Below are positions 46,714 through 58,214 of a stretch of 64,000 nucleotides of DNA, piece after piece (position 1 is the stretch's first letter; each line of letters opens with the position of its first letter). The DNA is from Acanthaster planci (taxonomy: Eukaryota; Echinodermata; Asteroidea; Valvatida; Acanthasteridae): NCBI RefSeq assembly GCF_001949145.1, contig NW_019091386.1, positions 141,465 through 205,464 of the forward strand, given 5' to 3'. The notes under the pieces are model-generated. The model saw nothing but the letters and a program-made list of their open reading frames with translations. It searched no databases and was not told the origin of the DNA. The translations under genes were made by a program, and so were the position numbers.

Positions 46714-49175
46714 GGCATTGGTGAGTTCAGTGAACTAAAACCGATCGAGCGCTCTACCCTGCTCGGTCTTTTTGTTTTTGCCAGTGGCCAGAACGGAGGA
46801 GAAATACCTCCACAATACTCATGGTCATACAGTCAAAAAGGCCACGGGAAGTGCTTACTTTACTTCTCACAGAACGCCATTTCGATACAAACCTGTGTTG
46901 TGACTTACCTCAAGTAGTAGGTAACTGTGACTGGCTGCTTGTTGAAGACCATGGCCTGTGGACTTACAGTACTACATAATTGGGAACATTTCACAGACTT
47001 TTCTGCTTTGGGCTAAAACTTAACTTTACATCTACACAAAAACAAATGCTTTGAATATCACATTTCATAATTTTTAAATGACTGAAAGTTTTAACAAGAA
47101 GAGATTTGAAGTTTTTTAAATAATTTTTTATCCACAACAAATGTGGCTCATTAAACTTTTTAATTTTGTTTTTTTTTTAATCAGTAGTTCTGAAAAAACT
47201 AGTTTACGAAGTTGGTACAACTAATATATTTTGGATAATCGTACCCTTTGGGTTGATCTTTGCATGTTTGGAAAAATGTACAGTTTTGGGTCTAGTTTAT
47301 CTCTTTACCACAGATCAAATATTTCCGTTGTAACATTTGATATTCTGTGTTCTTGTAACTTCATTAGCATTGAAACTTTAGCATGTGTACTTGTAGCTGA
47401 ATGAAAGGTCTAAAGATTTCTGTTACGTCCAAAGAGGATTTCGAGAGATTTGAGGCAGGGGCCATGCTTGGATTTTATTTTATTTTAAATTTTACATGTA
47501 CCGTAAAAAAAATTTCTTAACACCATCATGACCAGTTACAATGGGCCCGCTGGTATGTTTGCTTACTTATCAGACAGTGTTGAAGTGTATTTATTTCGAG
47601 ATAAAGGTGTAAAAAAAAACAGCATGGGTAAATAGGAGATCAAAACAGAAGCGTTCAGTACCTTTGACATCCTGGGTCAGAGGTCACACCTCAAACTCAA
47701 CAACTTAGATATCATGCAATGAGTTCTTACGGTGGACCAAGTACTAAAAAGTCCTAATGAGGAAAAATAACTTCACAATCAAAAGCTAACGGTACAAAAA
47801 CTTGGACACGTAGATGTGAAGACACCAAAATGTAAATACTGAAGAAAAATTCCAGAAATCTTTTAAAAACCATTGTACAGTTTACCACCCATCTGTCCTG
47901 CTATTTATCTTCTGAATGCCAAACTTAAGTTTTTTCAACGTATTCCCCCCCCCAAATTAATGTTGTAAGATTCAAACACTTTTAAAGTTGTAAACTGCTC
48001 TTTCAAAAAATAACAGCCTTTCACTTAAATAATTTAACAAAGTTGATAATTTACATGTATATCCAGTGATAAGGAGGGCACAGCTGCGATGACTATCCCT
48101 ATAAAAAGCATTTCTTTTCATGATTTTATTTTCCATGATTTACATGAGCGTTAGATGGAAAATTAAGAGATGTACAAATTGTGGTTTCTAAAAACAATGT
48201 TACATCAGACTAGGTTCTTTCTTGCTGTTAGTGTTTGTAAAAAAAAAAAAGACGATTAAATTAAGAGCTAAAATTCGTGTGATATTTCCTCAGCTGTCAT
48301 TTGCCATTACTGATGCCCTGCAGTGGCATGAAATGTCCTCCTTAAAACTCCTGAAGTGAACACCTGTAAAAAATGAGCAACCCCAGATACGCCCCCCCCC
48401 CGACAGAAGTTTTACCTCGACATGATACTTTGATGAGCGTTCTCTTGCTCTGGACGATTAAAACCAACGTCTGCCCATGGTGACTACTTCCACCAAAAAG
48501 TTACTAGTGTCCTTCAAATCCATCCCCTGAAAAACCAGCTAACCTGCCAGGTAGCAGGTGGAAAAAAGAGCAGGCCACAAATTTAATCACATTTACAAAT
48601 AAATGTACATGTTGCCTCGTATTTCACTCTGCCCGCTGCCTGCTTTGCACTTGATAATTCTCCCGAGAGAATTCAGCGTTTGCATAAAATGCACAAGAAA
48701 TACAAAATGTCCAACGAATATCAGCACTTGCCTATTCATTTCATTCACGTTCCGCTGTAGTACTGTCAGCTAATCAGAGAGAAAAAATATATATACACTG
48801 AAATTGAAGGCTTAAATTTGGACGCCTGTTGAACACGTTTCCCCCTTTACTAATACTCATAAAATTTTTAGCAATGGTAGAAATCGTAAAACTCAACCTT
48901 GACATTTTTTTCAGCTGCAAGGAGCACACGTTAAAAGCAAAGATAGGAGCGATAAAAATACTCTCTTACAACTCTCTTACAAGTGTGGTGAAAACTACGA
49001 ATGACAGCTCGTTATACGCTACCCATGACCGCAAGGAATGAGGGATACATGTTGGCAGCGTTCCTTGTCCGAGTAATAAAAATCCGGACAGAAAGGATAC
49101 CTACTTTAAAAAGCAGAAACAAAACACTTTTATGTCATCTAGAAAGACGACAAGCATCGTCGGTCACGGCTGCTG
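46714..49175. other. 3' UTR of slbp and tail-to-tail intergenic region
   Basis: AT-rich sequence without ORFs over about 2 kb. The first good AATAAA on the plus strand is at 48598-48603, implying an slbp 3' UTR of about 1.9 kb if used. I see no histone-type stem-loop. The zdhhc16 3' UTR ends somewhere before 49176. Confidence 0.45.
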
Positions 49176-52100
49176 TCATGCCAACTCAGTGGGAACATAT
49201 CCAGGTGTCACTTGCGACTCCCAGCGCGTCCCATCATGCTCGGGAGGATGGGAGGAGGGCAGCAGGGTGTGTCGCCAAAAAGACCTGATAAGAAGACGAG
49301 GGCAAATTTCTTTATCGAGCAAAATATTGCGTCTCTCCGACAGAAAGCTGCTTCTAAAATTCTGCTCCAGTTTTATACTGGCTAGCAATGTACATTCAAG
49401 GGAAAAAAAAAACAAACATAAATGCCATCCTTCAACGAGTTCTCTGAGAAAAGAGCGCCCGTGAAGAATATGCATAAGATAAGGTCGAATCTTACCTGCC
49501 ACCATACAATCCAAGTAGCTTTCGCCAATTCTCTTTTACACCAAAATTGTATGGATTCCTATAAATCTGTTAAAAAAACAAAAAGTGTTCAAAACAGCAT
49601 CCACTGAGGGTCATGCAGAAACAAAGACATTTCACAAGAATTGTGGCCAAGACAACTTCAAACAAATGTGCAGAAGTCTGAAACTACCTGGCGAGAAGAC
49701 GACTCAATATGACAGACTGGCTGACTGAACAGAAGTTAACAGACAACACTGATTCCTGAGCCCCACCACAGTGACCCCATTCTCGACGACAAAGCCAACC
49801 CCTCCCGTCAACTCACCACGTTGACTTTTTTCAATCGCGCCCGCTCCGAGTCGTTGATGTGCTTCTCGATGCTGGTCTCTCCTCGGCAGATCAACCGCAC
49901 GTGCCAGGTGGTCAGCACGCCCAGGGCTATGAGCACGCTGAAGCAAACGATGAACTGGAAGACTACGGCCTTGTGGTAGGCAGACTCGGAGTTGGACAAC
50001 GAGGACACTCGCTCCAGCAAGGCATCTGTCTTGTTTTGTTTCTAAGGGAAGGAATTCACAAAGAGTAAAAGTTGTTTTTCTTCTTCAGTTTAATCGGTTG
50101 ATGAAAAGGACAACTCACACGGACCATCTATGGCTCTACTGTAAAACTGGAAACAAAAATGCGTTGTAAGCTGGGAATATCAACATCAAGAGAAAAAGAA
50201 AACTAGATTCAAACTCACGGCAATATTGTAGGAGTGCAGCATAGTAAAGAACAGAGACCCGGCTAGAAGGCTATCAAATGTTTTCTGTAACAAAAACAGG
50301 GCGTGTACATTATAAGTCGTGGCAGGACCAAACATAAATCGGCATTTAATGAGGGAATAAAAATGTGCTTAGCCGGTCTTAAACGTGCGTTTAAGATTGG
50401 CTCAGGAGAATGGCCATGAGTAATGACTGAGCCCCAGGCGAGGGCACGTCTCCTGAGCTGGTCTCAAATGTTAGTTTAAGACCGGCCAAGCACATATTTA
50501 ATTCCATTCATAAATACCTTTTTTTAGTCAGAGAGTCATAAAAAGTCAATATATGATGGATTTCCAATGATTTTGTTCTAGAATTTTACTTCCATTTTTC
50601 AGAACACCCCTGCCGATTAAATTTATGATGGATTTCCAATGATTCTGTTCTAGAATTTTACTTTCATTTTTCAGAACACCCCTGCCGATTGTATGGTATA
50701 TTAATTGTGCAAGTTGTCAAAAAAAAATCCAGATTCTTGACCAATCTGAATCGATTAGACTGTCTTGTTTCCAGGTGCCAGTGAGTGATTTACGCAGTGA
50801 GTGATTTATGCAGTGAGTGATTTACGCAGTGAGTGATTTACGCAGTGAGTGATTGACGCAGTGAGTGATTTACGCAGTGAGTGATTTACGCAGTGAGTGA
50901 TTTACGCAGTGAGTGTTTTACGCATTGAGTGTTTTCTCTTCTCAGCAGGCATTATCAAATGCTAACACATGTTCAAGATGTATGTTGTTGAATTGAGAAA
51001 CAGTCTGTGTTATTTATGAATAAGCTCTATAATTGATCAAAGAAATGGCTAAGTTAAAGCACCATGTTTAAGCTGGAAACAACGCGGCGACTGTGAATCA
51101 ATACACTTGTCACATTCTTGACCTCAACGGACCACTTAGGACCGAGGACACACAATACTAAACCCCACGGCACATCTGAGTAAAACACGGGGCCACTGCA
51201 CAGAGCTGGTTGCCGGTTTCAAGACAGTAAGCTCTGCAGGTCTTTGGAGTTCTCCGTGGCAATCCTTAATACCTGAGCATCAAAGAATTCCTCCCTAAAA
51301 AGTGGCCAAGCCGAGACGCAGATATAGAGTGTTCCCACCCACATGTAGATACAGAACATTATGAAGTAACGGTAGTTGTAATGACCCACGCAATTATTTA
51401 TCCAAGCTGTTAGAAGTGTGTTAAAGGAAGCAAAGACTTTCTGGGGGGACAAGCTGGCAGGGCATTTAGGAAATTTCAACTGTTTCGTCTCAACCCTGAA
51501 AGCTTCAACAATCAGGCTTGGGGTTAGGGACTGTTAGGGTCAGAAAGATAACAAATGATTGCAAAATGATCTCTGAAGTGCCAGCCTGAGATCGTGGTGA
51601 CTTTGACAAATTATGACGACAATAATTCCAAAAATATGACAGGGTAAAGAAAACTTAGTTTGAAGACCGACCTAAGCCTCACTTTCTTGGCTGATGATAA
51701 CCAGGACCAAACTTGAGAATCTACGTGTCTACTCATTCACTATAGAGGGTTTGCACGGCTGCCATCTTGCCGGCCGGTGCTTTTGTTTCACAGGGTCTGC
51801 ACAAAGGAGGTTTTGCTGTCGAACAAAAAAAAGAACTGCCCTGCAAGATGGCTACCATGCAAAGCCTCTGCAGATGATTCAAAGGATACGGCAGTGATGG
51901 TCCATCTTCAAGATGCACTTGTTACATATACTGCAGTGGTGTGTTCGCGGAGGCTTGGGGGCGATACACTTTTTGCATATCGTTGCCACGCCAGTATCCG
52001 ACACGATCTGAAAACGGGAACAAGCAGGACGACACAAGAGCTCACACATCGCTCTGAATTCTGACAAGACCCCCAAAAAATGAGTTGCCTCTTTGAGGGA

Positions 52101-53827
52101 GCCACTCGAGTTGAAGGCCTTCAGAAAATAATATCTTGTACAAAGTGAACCTGCAACACTATGAACTCACAAAAGTGTCTTTTTTTGTTCGGACGCCAAC
52201 CTTAGTGATGCATCGAAACACTCTATCTTCCATGGCTCTTTCCGATGATAAATGAACAAAAATACTGGAAACACACTCTCCTGAAGAAGAACAGAGCATA
52301 CTGTTCGGAACGTAGAGTGTTCACCATCGGTTCTTCTCAGAGGCACACATTAATAGAAGAGATTTCTCCTTGTACATAGTGCAAACGCAAGCCTTACCTA
52401 ATTTAAACACAATATGCAGTCGCAGAAAAATTATCACTAGTAACAAATGTCCAACGGCAGCTCCAGAACCCAATTTTCGGTGTGTACAAACCTTTAGGGG
52501 GAGGAGTGGGGAAAGTTTGAAATCTTATGTAACTTTTACAGCCTTTCCGAGGGGTGAGCCAACATTTACTTTCACGAGCATTTTGAAGGAAGAGAAATGA
52601 AACAGACCACAAAAAGAATTGCCTTTCGCTTGTTTTTCCAAAACAATTTTGTGCTCTTTGTCGGCGGTGGGGCCTTGGCCCATGTTGGCCCTCATGATTC
52701 ACCCACGTGTACACTTGGCACCTCTCTCAAGTCTGCGCGAGGGCCTTGATAGTGATCTGGAGTTAGTACCTGAGGAGGGTAGCCTGGGGGCGTCCTCACG
52801 CCTTTGTAGTAATGGAAGATGATGTTCACGAGCAGCCAGTGGCCGAAGGTCAGGTGAAAGGCCAGCTGGAGGTAGGTTTCTTGCGCCAAGCAGCGTGGCA
52901 GGATGCAGATGTAGACCACGCTGACCACGGTGGAAGTTAGGATGATGACGAGGATCACCATCAGCTGTAGAGAAAAGGGGAGACAGGGGCGCTAAGACGG
53001 CAACTATGTGCTGACGTGTTCACCCAGAATGCCCAAACCGACTTTCTACGCCCTCTTACTTCTGTACACTGGCTGCATGATAGATTATCAAGATTATCAA
53101 CAACTTCCAAACTTAGCTGCAGATTATCTGCCATTTCCTCGTTCCTCACACTGTTTCCTATTTGTGTGGGTCAATATGGGAGGCCAAACTTTTGAGAAAT
53201 TCACCCATGGCTAAAGATGCACAACGACTGGCACTTTTAAAGAGGAAAGTAGCTCCATCTAGCTTTTAGTAAAAGATTATTGATACTTGTCAGTCGTAAT
53301 TTGACAGCAAGGTGAAATGCTTTAAACACTTTGTGAATTATTGTTTGCTTCTGTATCCAACGGCCAATCACAGGTTGTCAACCAACGGCGGGCAAAACTG
53401 CGACTTTGAAGTAGCAAGAGAGATCTAGAACGGAAAACTCTACCAATCCATTCATATTATCTAAAGGCTTATGTACTGATTTTGTATGATTACATCATCC
53501 TTTGCGCTATCCTACGGAAGCAGTGCAGGCCTACAGTCTACTGGGCACCACAGGAAAGTACACAAGTAAACAAAGTGTGGTGTCACTGGCACAGATCGAT
53601 GAATTCGGTAACCAAGAGAACAACGTGACGCGTACAGGTCCCATGTATCTTGTGACGTGGTTGACCAGCCAGAAGGCTGGCTCCATACAGGTGTCCACCA
53701 CCGTCCCGCTGTTGGTGAAGTAGTTATAGGTCAGGCTTCGCAGGCAAAACTTCACGTATCGGTACTGGTCGCACAGGCGAGAGCAAACGGTGCGTCGCCG
53801 GCGTGTCTTGTCCCTGTCATAGTCCAT
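49176..53827 (-). CDS. zdhhc16: DHHC-type palmitoyltransferase, ZDHHC16-like, 369 aa
   Basis: Eight exons, 5' to 3': 53827-53636, 52964-52770, 52007-51890, 51406-51273, 50284-50219, 50041-49817, 49566-49496, 49284-49176, totalling 1110 bases (370 codons) with all phases consistent. The enzyme transfers palmitate to protein cysteines in ER/Golgi membranes. The Cys-rich domain has [18 protein letters not shown] and the catalytic DHHC at residues 165-168, with the following Pro-Trp split over an intron. Four hydrophobic segments flank it. Assignment to ZDHHC16 rests on [12 protein letters not shown] near the N-terminus, [38 protein letters not shown] and the RNPYNFG and [11 protein letters not shown] blocks in the tail. 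The start is uncertain: the ATG at 53827 has the stronger context, but an in-frame ATG at 53893 and an acceptor at 53925 exist. One exon, 50284-50219 (22 codons), I cannot match to the vertebrate protein; it is kept because of its borders and phase. Confidence 0.93.
50344..50515. mobile_element. Second type of foldback element, in a zdhhc16 intron
   Basis: The left arm (ATGTGCTTAGCCGGTCTTAA, then GGCTCAGGAGA) returns inverted on the right (TCTCCTGAGC, then TTAAGACCGGCCAAGCACAT). The outer parts, ATTTAATGAGGGAAT and ATTCCATTCATAAAT, also pair. About 172 bases, no coding capacity, unrelated to the copies A-D family. Confidence 0.7.
50552..50690. repeat. Tandem duplication, 72-base unit
   Basis: TATGATGGATTTCCAATGAT starts at 50552 and again at 50624, and both copies run to ACACCCCTGCCGATT with only two or three differences. 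It is a recent duplication within the zdhhc16 intron. Confidence 0.85.
50781..50935. repeat. Minisatellite, 16-base unit, about 9.7 copies
   Basis: Unit GTGAGTGATTTACGCA, nine full copies and a partial tenth, with single-base variants (TTATGCA, TTGACGCA, GTTTTACGCA). In the same zdhhc16 intron as the foldback element and the 72-base duplication. Confidence 0.95.
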
Positions 53828-54215
53828 CTCGCAGCTCGTGCTTCCTGCTGAAGTTGTTGGGATGGCGAGTGTCAAGTCTGTTGCACCTTTCATGAGTTGC
53901 TCATCATCCGCGGTGGTAGGAAAAGCTAAAGTACGGGGGAAAAAAGGAATGGAAAATAAATGCCTACCGAGTACATACATCTGCAGGTCGTTTCCTTTGT
54001 CCACACGAAAGGACTGTTCCCAATTATTTTTTCATAAAATATATTATAAATAAATGCAAACATGAACTACTTTATCAATTGTTCATAACAAATTACCTAA
54101 CAACTTTGAACTGATGTTTTTCCAAATTTTTTAACCCACAGTCCCAACAAACGAACATCATTAATTAACATAATTAAAAACACGGGCATTATTGATGGGG
54201 AAAAACATGCATGAC

Positions 54216-54362
54216 ATAAGCCTTATCGCAAATACTGCATGGGTAATTTTGCACAATGGTAGAAAGGCATTGTGGGAAGGAAAAAGGCTCATTTTTCATT
54301 CCCACAATGCCTTTCTACTATTGTGCAAAATCACCCATGCTGCATGCAATAAAAAGGCTTAT
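54216..54362. repeat. Long near-perfect hairpin between zdhhc16 and wdr54
   Basis: Arms 54237-54277 and 54300-54340 pair over 41 bases with two mismatches, separated by a 22-base loop. Weaker pairing (ATAAGCCTT / AAGGCTTAT) extends the structure to about 54216-54362. It could be a small foldback transposon or a hairpin RNA source. No other copy is seen in the window. Confidence 0.8.
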
Positions 54363-54524
54363 GAAAAAGTGCTATCAATAAGGGCAGGAATTATTGCATT
54401 CTCTCCCATTTCCCTTGGCTCTGTTGGCTACTGTTGATTGCCCTCGTCGTCCTCTGTGGCTTGACTTTTGACAGAACCTTTATTAAATATGGTAAACACG
54501 TGTCAAAACGACCATGGACACATG

Positions 54525-54595
54525 TACCCCCAGAACGGTGGGGTCCGACGTCCGCTTTTCTCCCATGAGGAGCGGACGTCGGACCCCGGGGGTAG
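54525..54595. repeat. GC-rich perfect inverted repeat upstream of wdr54
   Basis: GGGGTCCGACGTCCGCT at 54540-54556 is exactly inverted at 54571-54587, with a 14-base loop. TACCCCC and GGGGGTA flank it as an outer stem. It lies about 330 bases before the wdr54 start codon. It is much more GC-rich than its surroundings. Confidence 0.85.
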
Positions 54596-54920
54596 GGCAC
54601 ATGACATGATGGGATGGAAGGAGTTCCATTGTCTCGAGCGCACGTGTATTGAAAAAACATGCCTAATCACGTTACCTATGTCCAATCTCCAACTCTCTCT
54701 ATAAAAACATACAGGACAAGTATGGAATAATCCATTTGGTTTCAAAGAATACTCACTTGTCTTTTGAAAAGAATCGAAAATAATCAACTCAGGCAATACA
54801 GGGGCTTGGCTTGTTCAAGACGAGAGCACGGCACACAGGTGTAGCGCCCTCAAGCGGGTTGTTGCGTCCAATTCAACATTTTTCGGGAGAAAGAGTTTCC
54901 CCGGTAATATTTCGACCAAA

Positions 54921-57900
54921 ATGTTCCAAAAATCGAAGCCAATTCACATGAAAGGTACAGCCTCACTGCTGTACAACAATTTGACGGTTCTAAGCAGTCC
55001 GGAAAAGAACATGACGACGTATGCTGTGGTGCACAAATCCGTGATTTGTATGGCGAGCTGTGCCAGCGATAATAATTCCAATGTCAGCCACAAGCAAGTG
55101 ACCTGCAGGGACCCGTCTCCGACGCCGCAGAGCACCATGATTCTGCAGGTAAAAAACACTCGCATTCGTCAACTAGGCCTAACTCTAGTTTATTTGTCTG
55201 AATGTTATGTTTTCTGGAATTGTGGAAATGAAGTAGGTTCAGCCAGGTGTCTTCGTTGTTTTCAGTTTTTGAGAATTGAGTTTGAGATGAGAATTGAACA
55301 TGGGCGGTGAAAAAAACATGATAGTGATCAGTCATCCATGAATCGAATGATGATGGTTACTAAGGCAATGATATGGATTTTTTTTGCTAAAGCTGCCTTT
55401 GGCTGGTTACATTAGCTTCCTGTTGAAATGAAATAAATTGACATGATTAATAAGATACTGACCTCCATACTCTTGGTTTTGGCATTCCTCCATCCGTGGT
55501 TTTTGTGGACATTGTGATTTTTTGGGGGGAGGCGGTGATGTGAATTTCAGTGATGGCGAGCTAGATGGTGCACGGTGTCAGCTGAGAGAATTTGGGTAAA
55601 TGGTAGCTTGTTGTGCTATTGACTAACTTTTGTATAAACTTTGTCATTTTTTGGATACAGGCTAAGTTTTGTCAATTACCGTCTCGGACGTTGCTGGTGC
55701 TGTGCTACCAAAGGGGAATACAGGTACTGGAGAGAGAGAGAGACCCACACCCACGAACCCTTCTAATCCCCTCCTACATTTTTGGAGGAATTTATTGAAT
55801 TTTTCTATCCCATCTCATCAAAAAAGGAATGAAGACATAAGTACTTTGCAGCGATTTTAGTATAAAGAGTGACTTATAAAAATTCTGTGATTTGAATTTC
55901 TAAAATTTCTAATTTTCTTCTTTGGCACATGAAGTGCATGTCAATTCACGGAAACACTTGTTGATTCACGGAAACACTTGTTGATTTACGGAAACACTTG
56001 TTGATTCATGGAAACACATGTTGATGTACACACCATCTAAGAACTTTCATTTTCCTGTTTTGACATCATTCAGATATTTGAGGCGGACGGTTCTGCCCTT
56101 GTTTTCTGGCACGCGCTTGTCCACATTGATCCAAGCGTTGGTGAGTAAAGACATCTGGACATTTTTCCAGATAGAGATTATTGGCAGTGGTCTATTTCCC
56201 ATCAGTCCCAGCCAGTGGAGTGTCGACTTGTGAACAGCGATCTCGATTTTATTTTTTCTGTGCATCTGTAGGAATGGCATTTGCAAGGGGAATAGCGGCA
56301 GTTCATGACAGTTACATTGCAGTAGGTAAGCAGTGGGTTTGACGTGCGCCCTCACTGGCAAGGATGAGCCAGACGGGGGTAGAGGGAAGTTTTTCACCGA
56401 TGTAAGATATAGTTGTAGTGTTTTCTCAACATGCCACCAGCAGGGTTAATGACCCAGGAAACTTGCTAACAGATCCTTGTTTTTTTCCCAACAACAAAGC
56501 TGTTTTGGTTATATCGGCAGGTACGTCCACAGCTCAAATTCTAGTCTTCAACATCCCGGTCGTGGAACCAACGTGACTTTGTCGGAGTCCCTGACGGGCC
56601 ATCCATACGCCATCAGTGCATTGGCTGGGGACGGTGCCATCATGGCCTCGGCCGACGACTCTGGGTGTATCATGGTGTGGCAAGCAGGTCAGAGCTTCAA
56701 GAGGGTCTGCCGAATTAATGGTGGCGGGTAGGTTCAATTCAACCGAGGTGGTTATCAGTGTAAAAAGAACAAAGGAAAGTTTATCTGGTTCCCTTGGCGT
56801 AAAACTGTCGAGGGTGCTTCTGGTCAGTTGTGGCGAGATGCTTGTTCATTGTAGGTTATTCCCCAGTTGATGACAGTACCTCAGTGGAGAGAGGCAGATG
56901 AGGGTAAAATGGCCTGCTTGAGGACACAACACAATATGGCCCGCAGCTAGGCTGGAGCTACTGACCCTCTGATTTTGGAGTACAAACCCTAAGCCAGACA
57001 CGCGGAGGAAACCAGAGATAAAGTACAGGCCTAATGAGCCATGTTGTTTTTTGGGTGGGGAGGGGATTGTAGGGGTGTGGCATCAGATGGGGCGGGGGTG
57101 GGCGGGAACTTTTGATGAAGCTTTACTGCCTCGAGACGTCTGTCCAGGATCTATGATGTTCCTGACGCGAACCTTTCCTTCTCTTTGCAGGGTGACTTGT
57201 TCCTCGGTGTGCTTGTACGACGGCTTAGTGATCGGGGGTTTTGGGTCGGGTCACATCAGGGTGTTTGATGCCATGAAGGGGACAATAGTGTCAGAGATCT
57301 GCGCCCACGCCAAGTGGATCCACGCCATTGACATAGCACCCACTGCTGGCCTGGTGAGATAATCTTCCTTGAGACCAATGTCACATGGAGTGTAGACGCC
57401 CGTGAAATCTGGCCCCCTTTTCCTTATGTTGCATGTCAACTTCATCGTTGGCATATTAGTTGACACAATCCTGTCTTTTGCATTACTGTAAGTTGATCTT
57501 CACAGACTCCAACTGATTGCAGTGGTACTCAAGTGTGGATATTGGCTTGCACAGCGTGTTTAGGGATAGCAAGCCCTTGGTGTTAAAAACTTGTGTTTTT
57601 CTAACGTCAAGCCATCCCAAGAGAGTTGGGAAATTTGTATACTCTCCATCAATTGTCAATCAGTGATGGCATTTCTCTTGATCACGTTTATGACAAATTC
57701 AGGTCTGTCTGGTTTTTTTTTCTCCCCGTCAGCTGCTGTCAACATCCGAGGATACCTTCGTGAGGGTGTGGTCAATCTCCAAAGATGGCGACGTGACTCA
57801 GGTATGTTGGCAGCAATGCATCCCTAATTATCACTTGACATCATTTGTAGTGGAGACGGTCAAATGATTTCCCTTTTTTCAGGTTGTGCTTATGCTATTT

Positions 57901-58214
57901 TTTTAACAAGTGGTAAAATGACCTTGCCCGACACATTAAAAAATTTGATGTTGAACCTCTGCCACATGAAGTAACATTTTAAGTTCTTGAGCGAGTGTTA
58001 CTTTTCCCTGTTTGACTGGTAATGGGTGACTATGATCGTGACAACTTTGTCAGTGCTTTGTGCTGTGTTATGCTTTCAGATCCAACTGATGTTCAGCGAA
58101 AGTGTGACCGACACCCAGCTGACGGGGGCTCAGTTCACCAGCAAGAGTGGGCGCGGCTTCACCCTGTCCGGCTACGACCTGAACGAAGTGGTCTGCTACA
58201 ACCAGAAGGCGTGA
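54921..58214 (+). CDS. wdr54: WD repeat-containing protein 54, one-base frame break in exon 5
   Basis: Eight exons: 54921-55148, 55661-55723, 56074-56140, 56272-56325, 56521-56727, 57191-57353, 57733-57801, 58080-58214. Phases agree everywhere except inside exon 5. The product would be about 328 residues, close to human WDR54 (334). WDR54 is a beta-propeller protein of poorly defined, cytoplasmic role. Recognisable blocks are MFQKSKPIHMKGTASLLYNN at the N-terminus, LPSRTLLVLCYQRGIQ, IFEADGSALVFWHAL, GTSTAQILVFNIP, VTLSESLTGHPYAISALAGD, GGFGSGHIRVFDAMKGTI, SEDTFVRVWSISKDG and GRGFTLSGYDLNEVV at the end. In exon 5 the frame that encodes the QILVFNIP block meets a stop, while the next block is open one base out of register. 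The shift falls at the CCCGG near 56555-56559, and exon length is one base short of the phase expected. A single missing base, real or an assembly error, explains it. Confidence 0.9.
55941..56020. repeat. Minisatellite, 20-base unit, 4 copies
   Basis: Unit close to TTGATTCACGGAAACACTTG, repeated four times with one or two changes per copy, in the intron just before wdr54 exon 3. Confidence 0.9.

Larger units (their letters stand above)
53828..54920. other. Shared upstream region of zdhhc16 (-) and wdr54 (+)
   Basis: About 1.1 kb between start codons. It holds the possible 5' end of zdhhc16 (an in-frame extension to 53925 after an acceptor), the two hairpins described separately, and probably both promoters. 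No other gene seen. Confidence 0.45.

Noticed and set aside
50781-50935. CRISPR-like array
   Set aside because: The 16-base units are directly adjacent without spacers, in an intron of an animal gene. It is a minisatellite.
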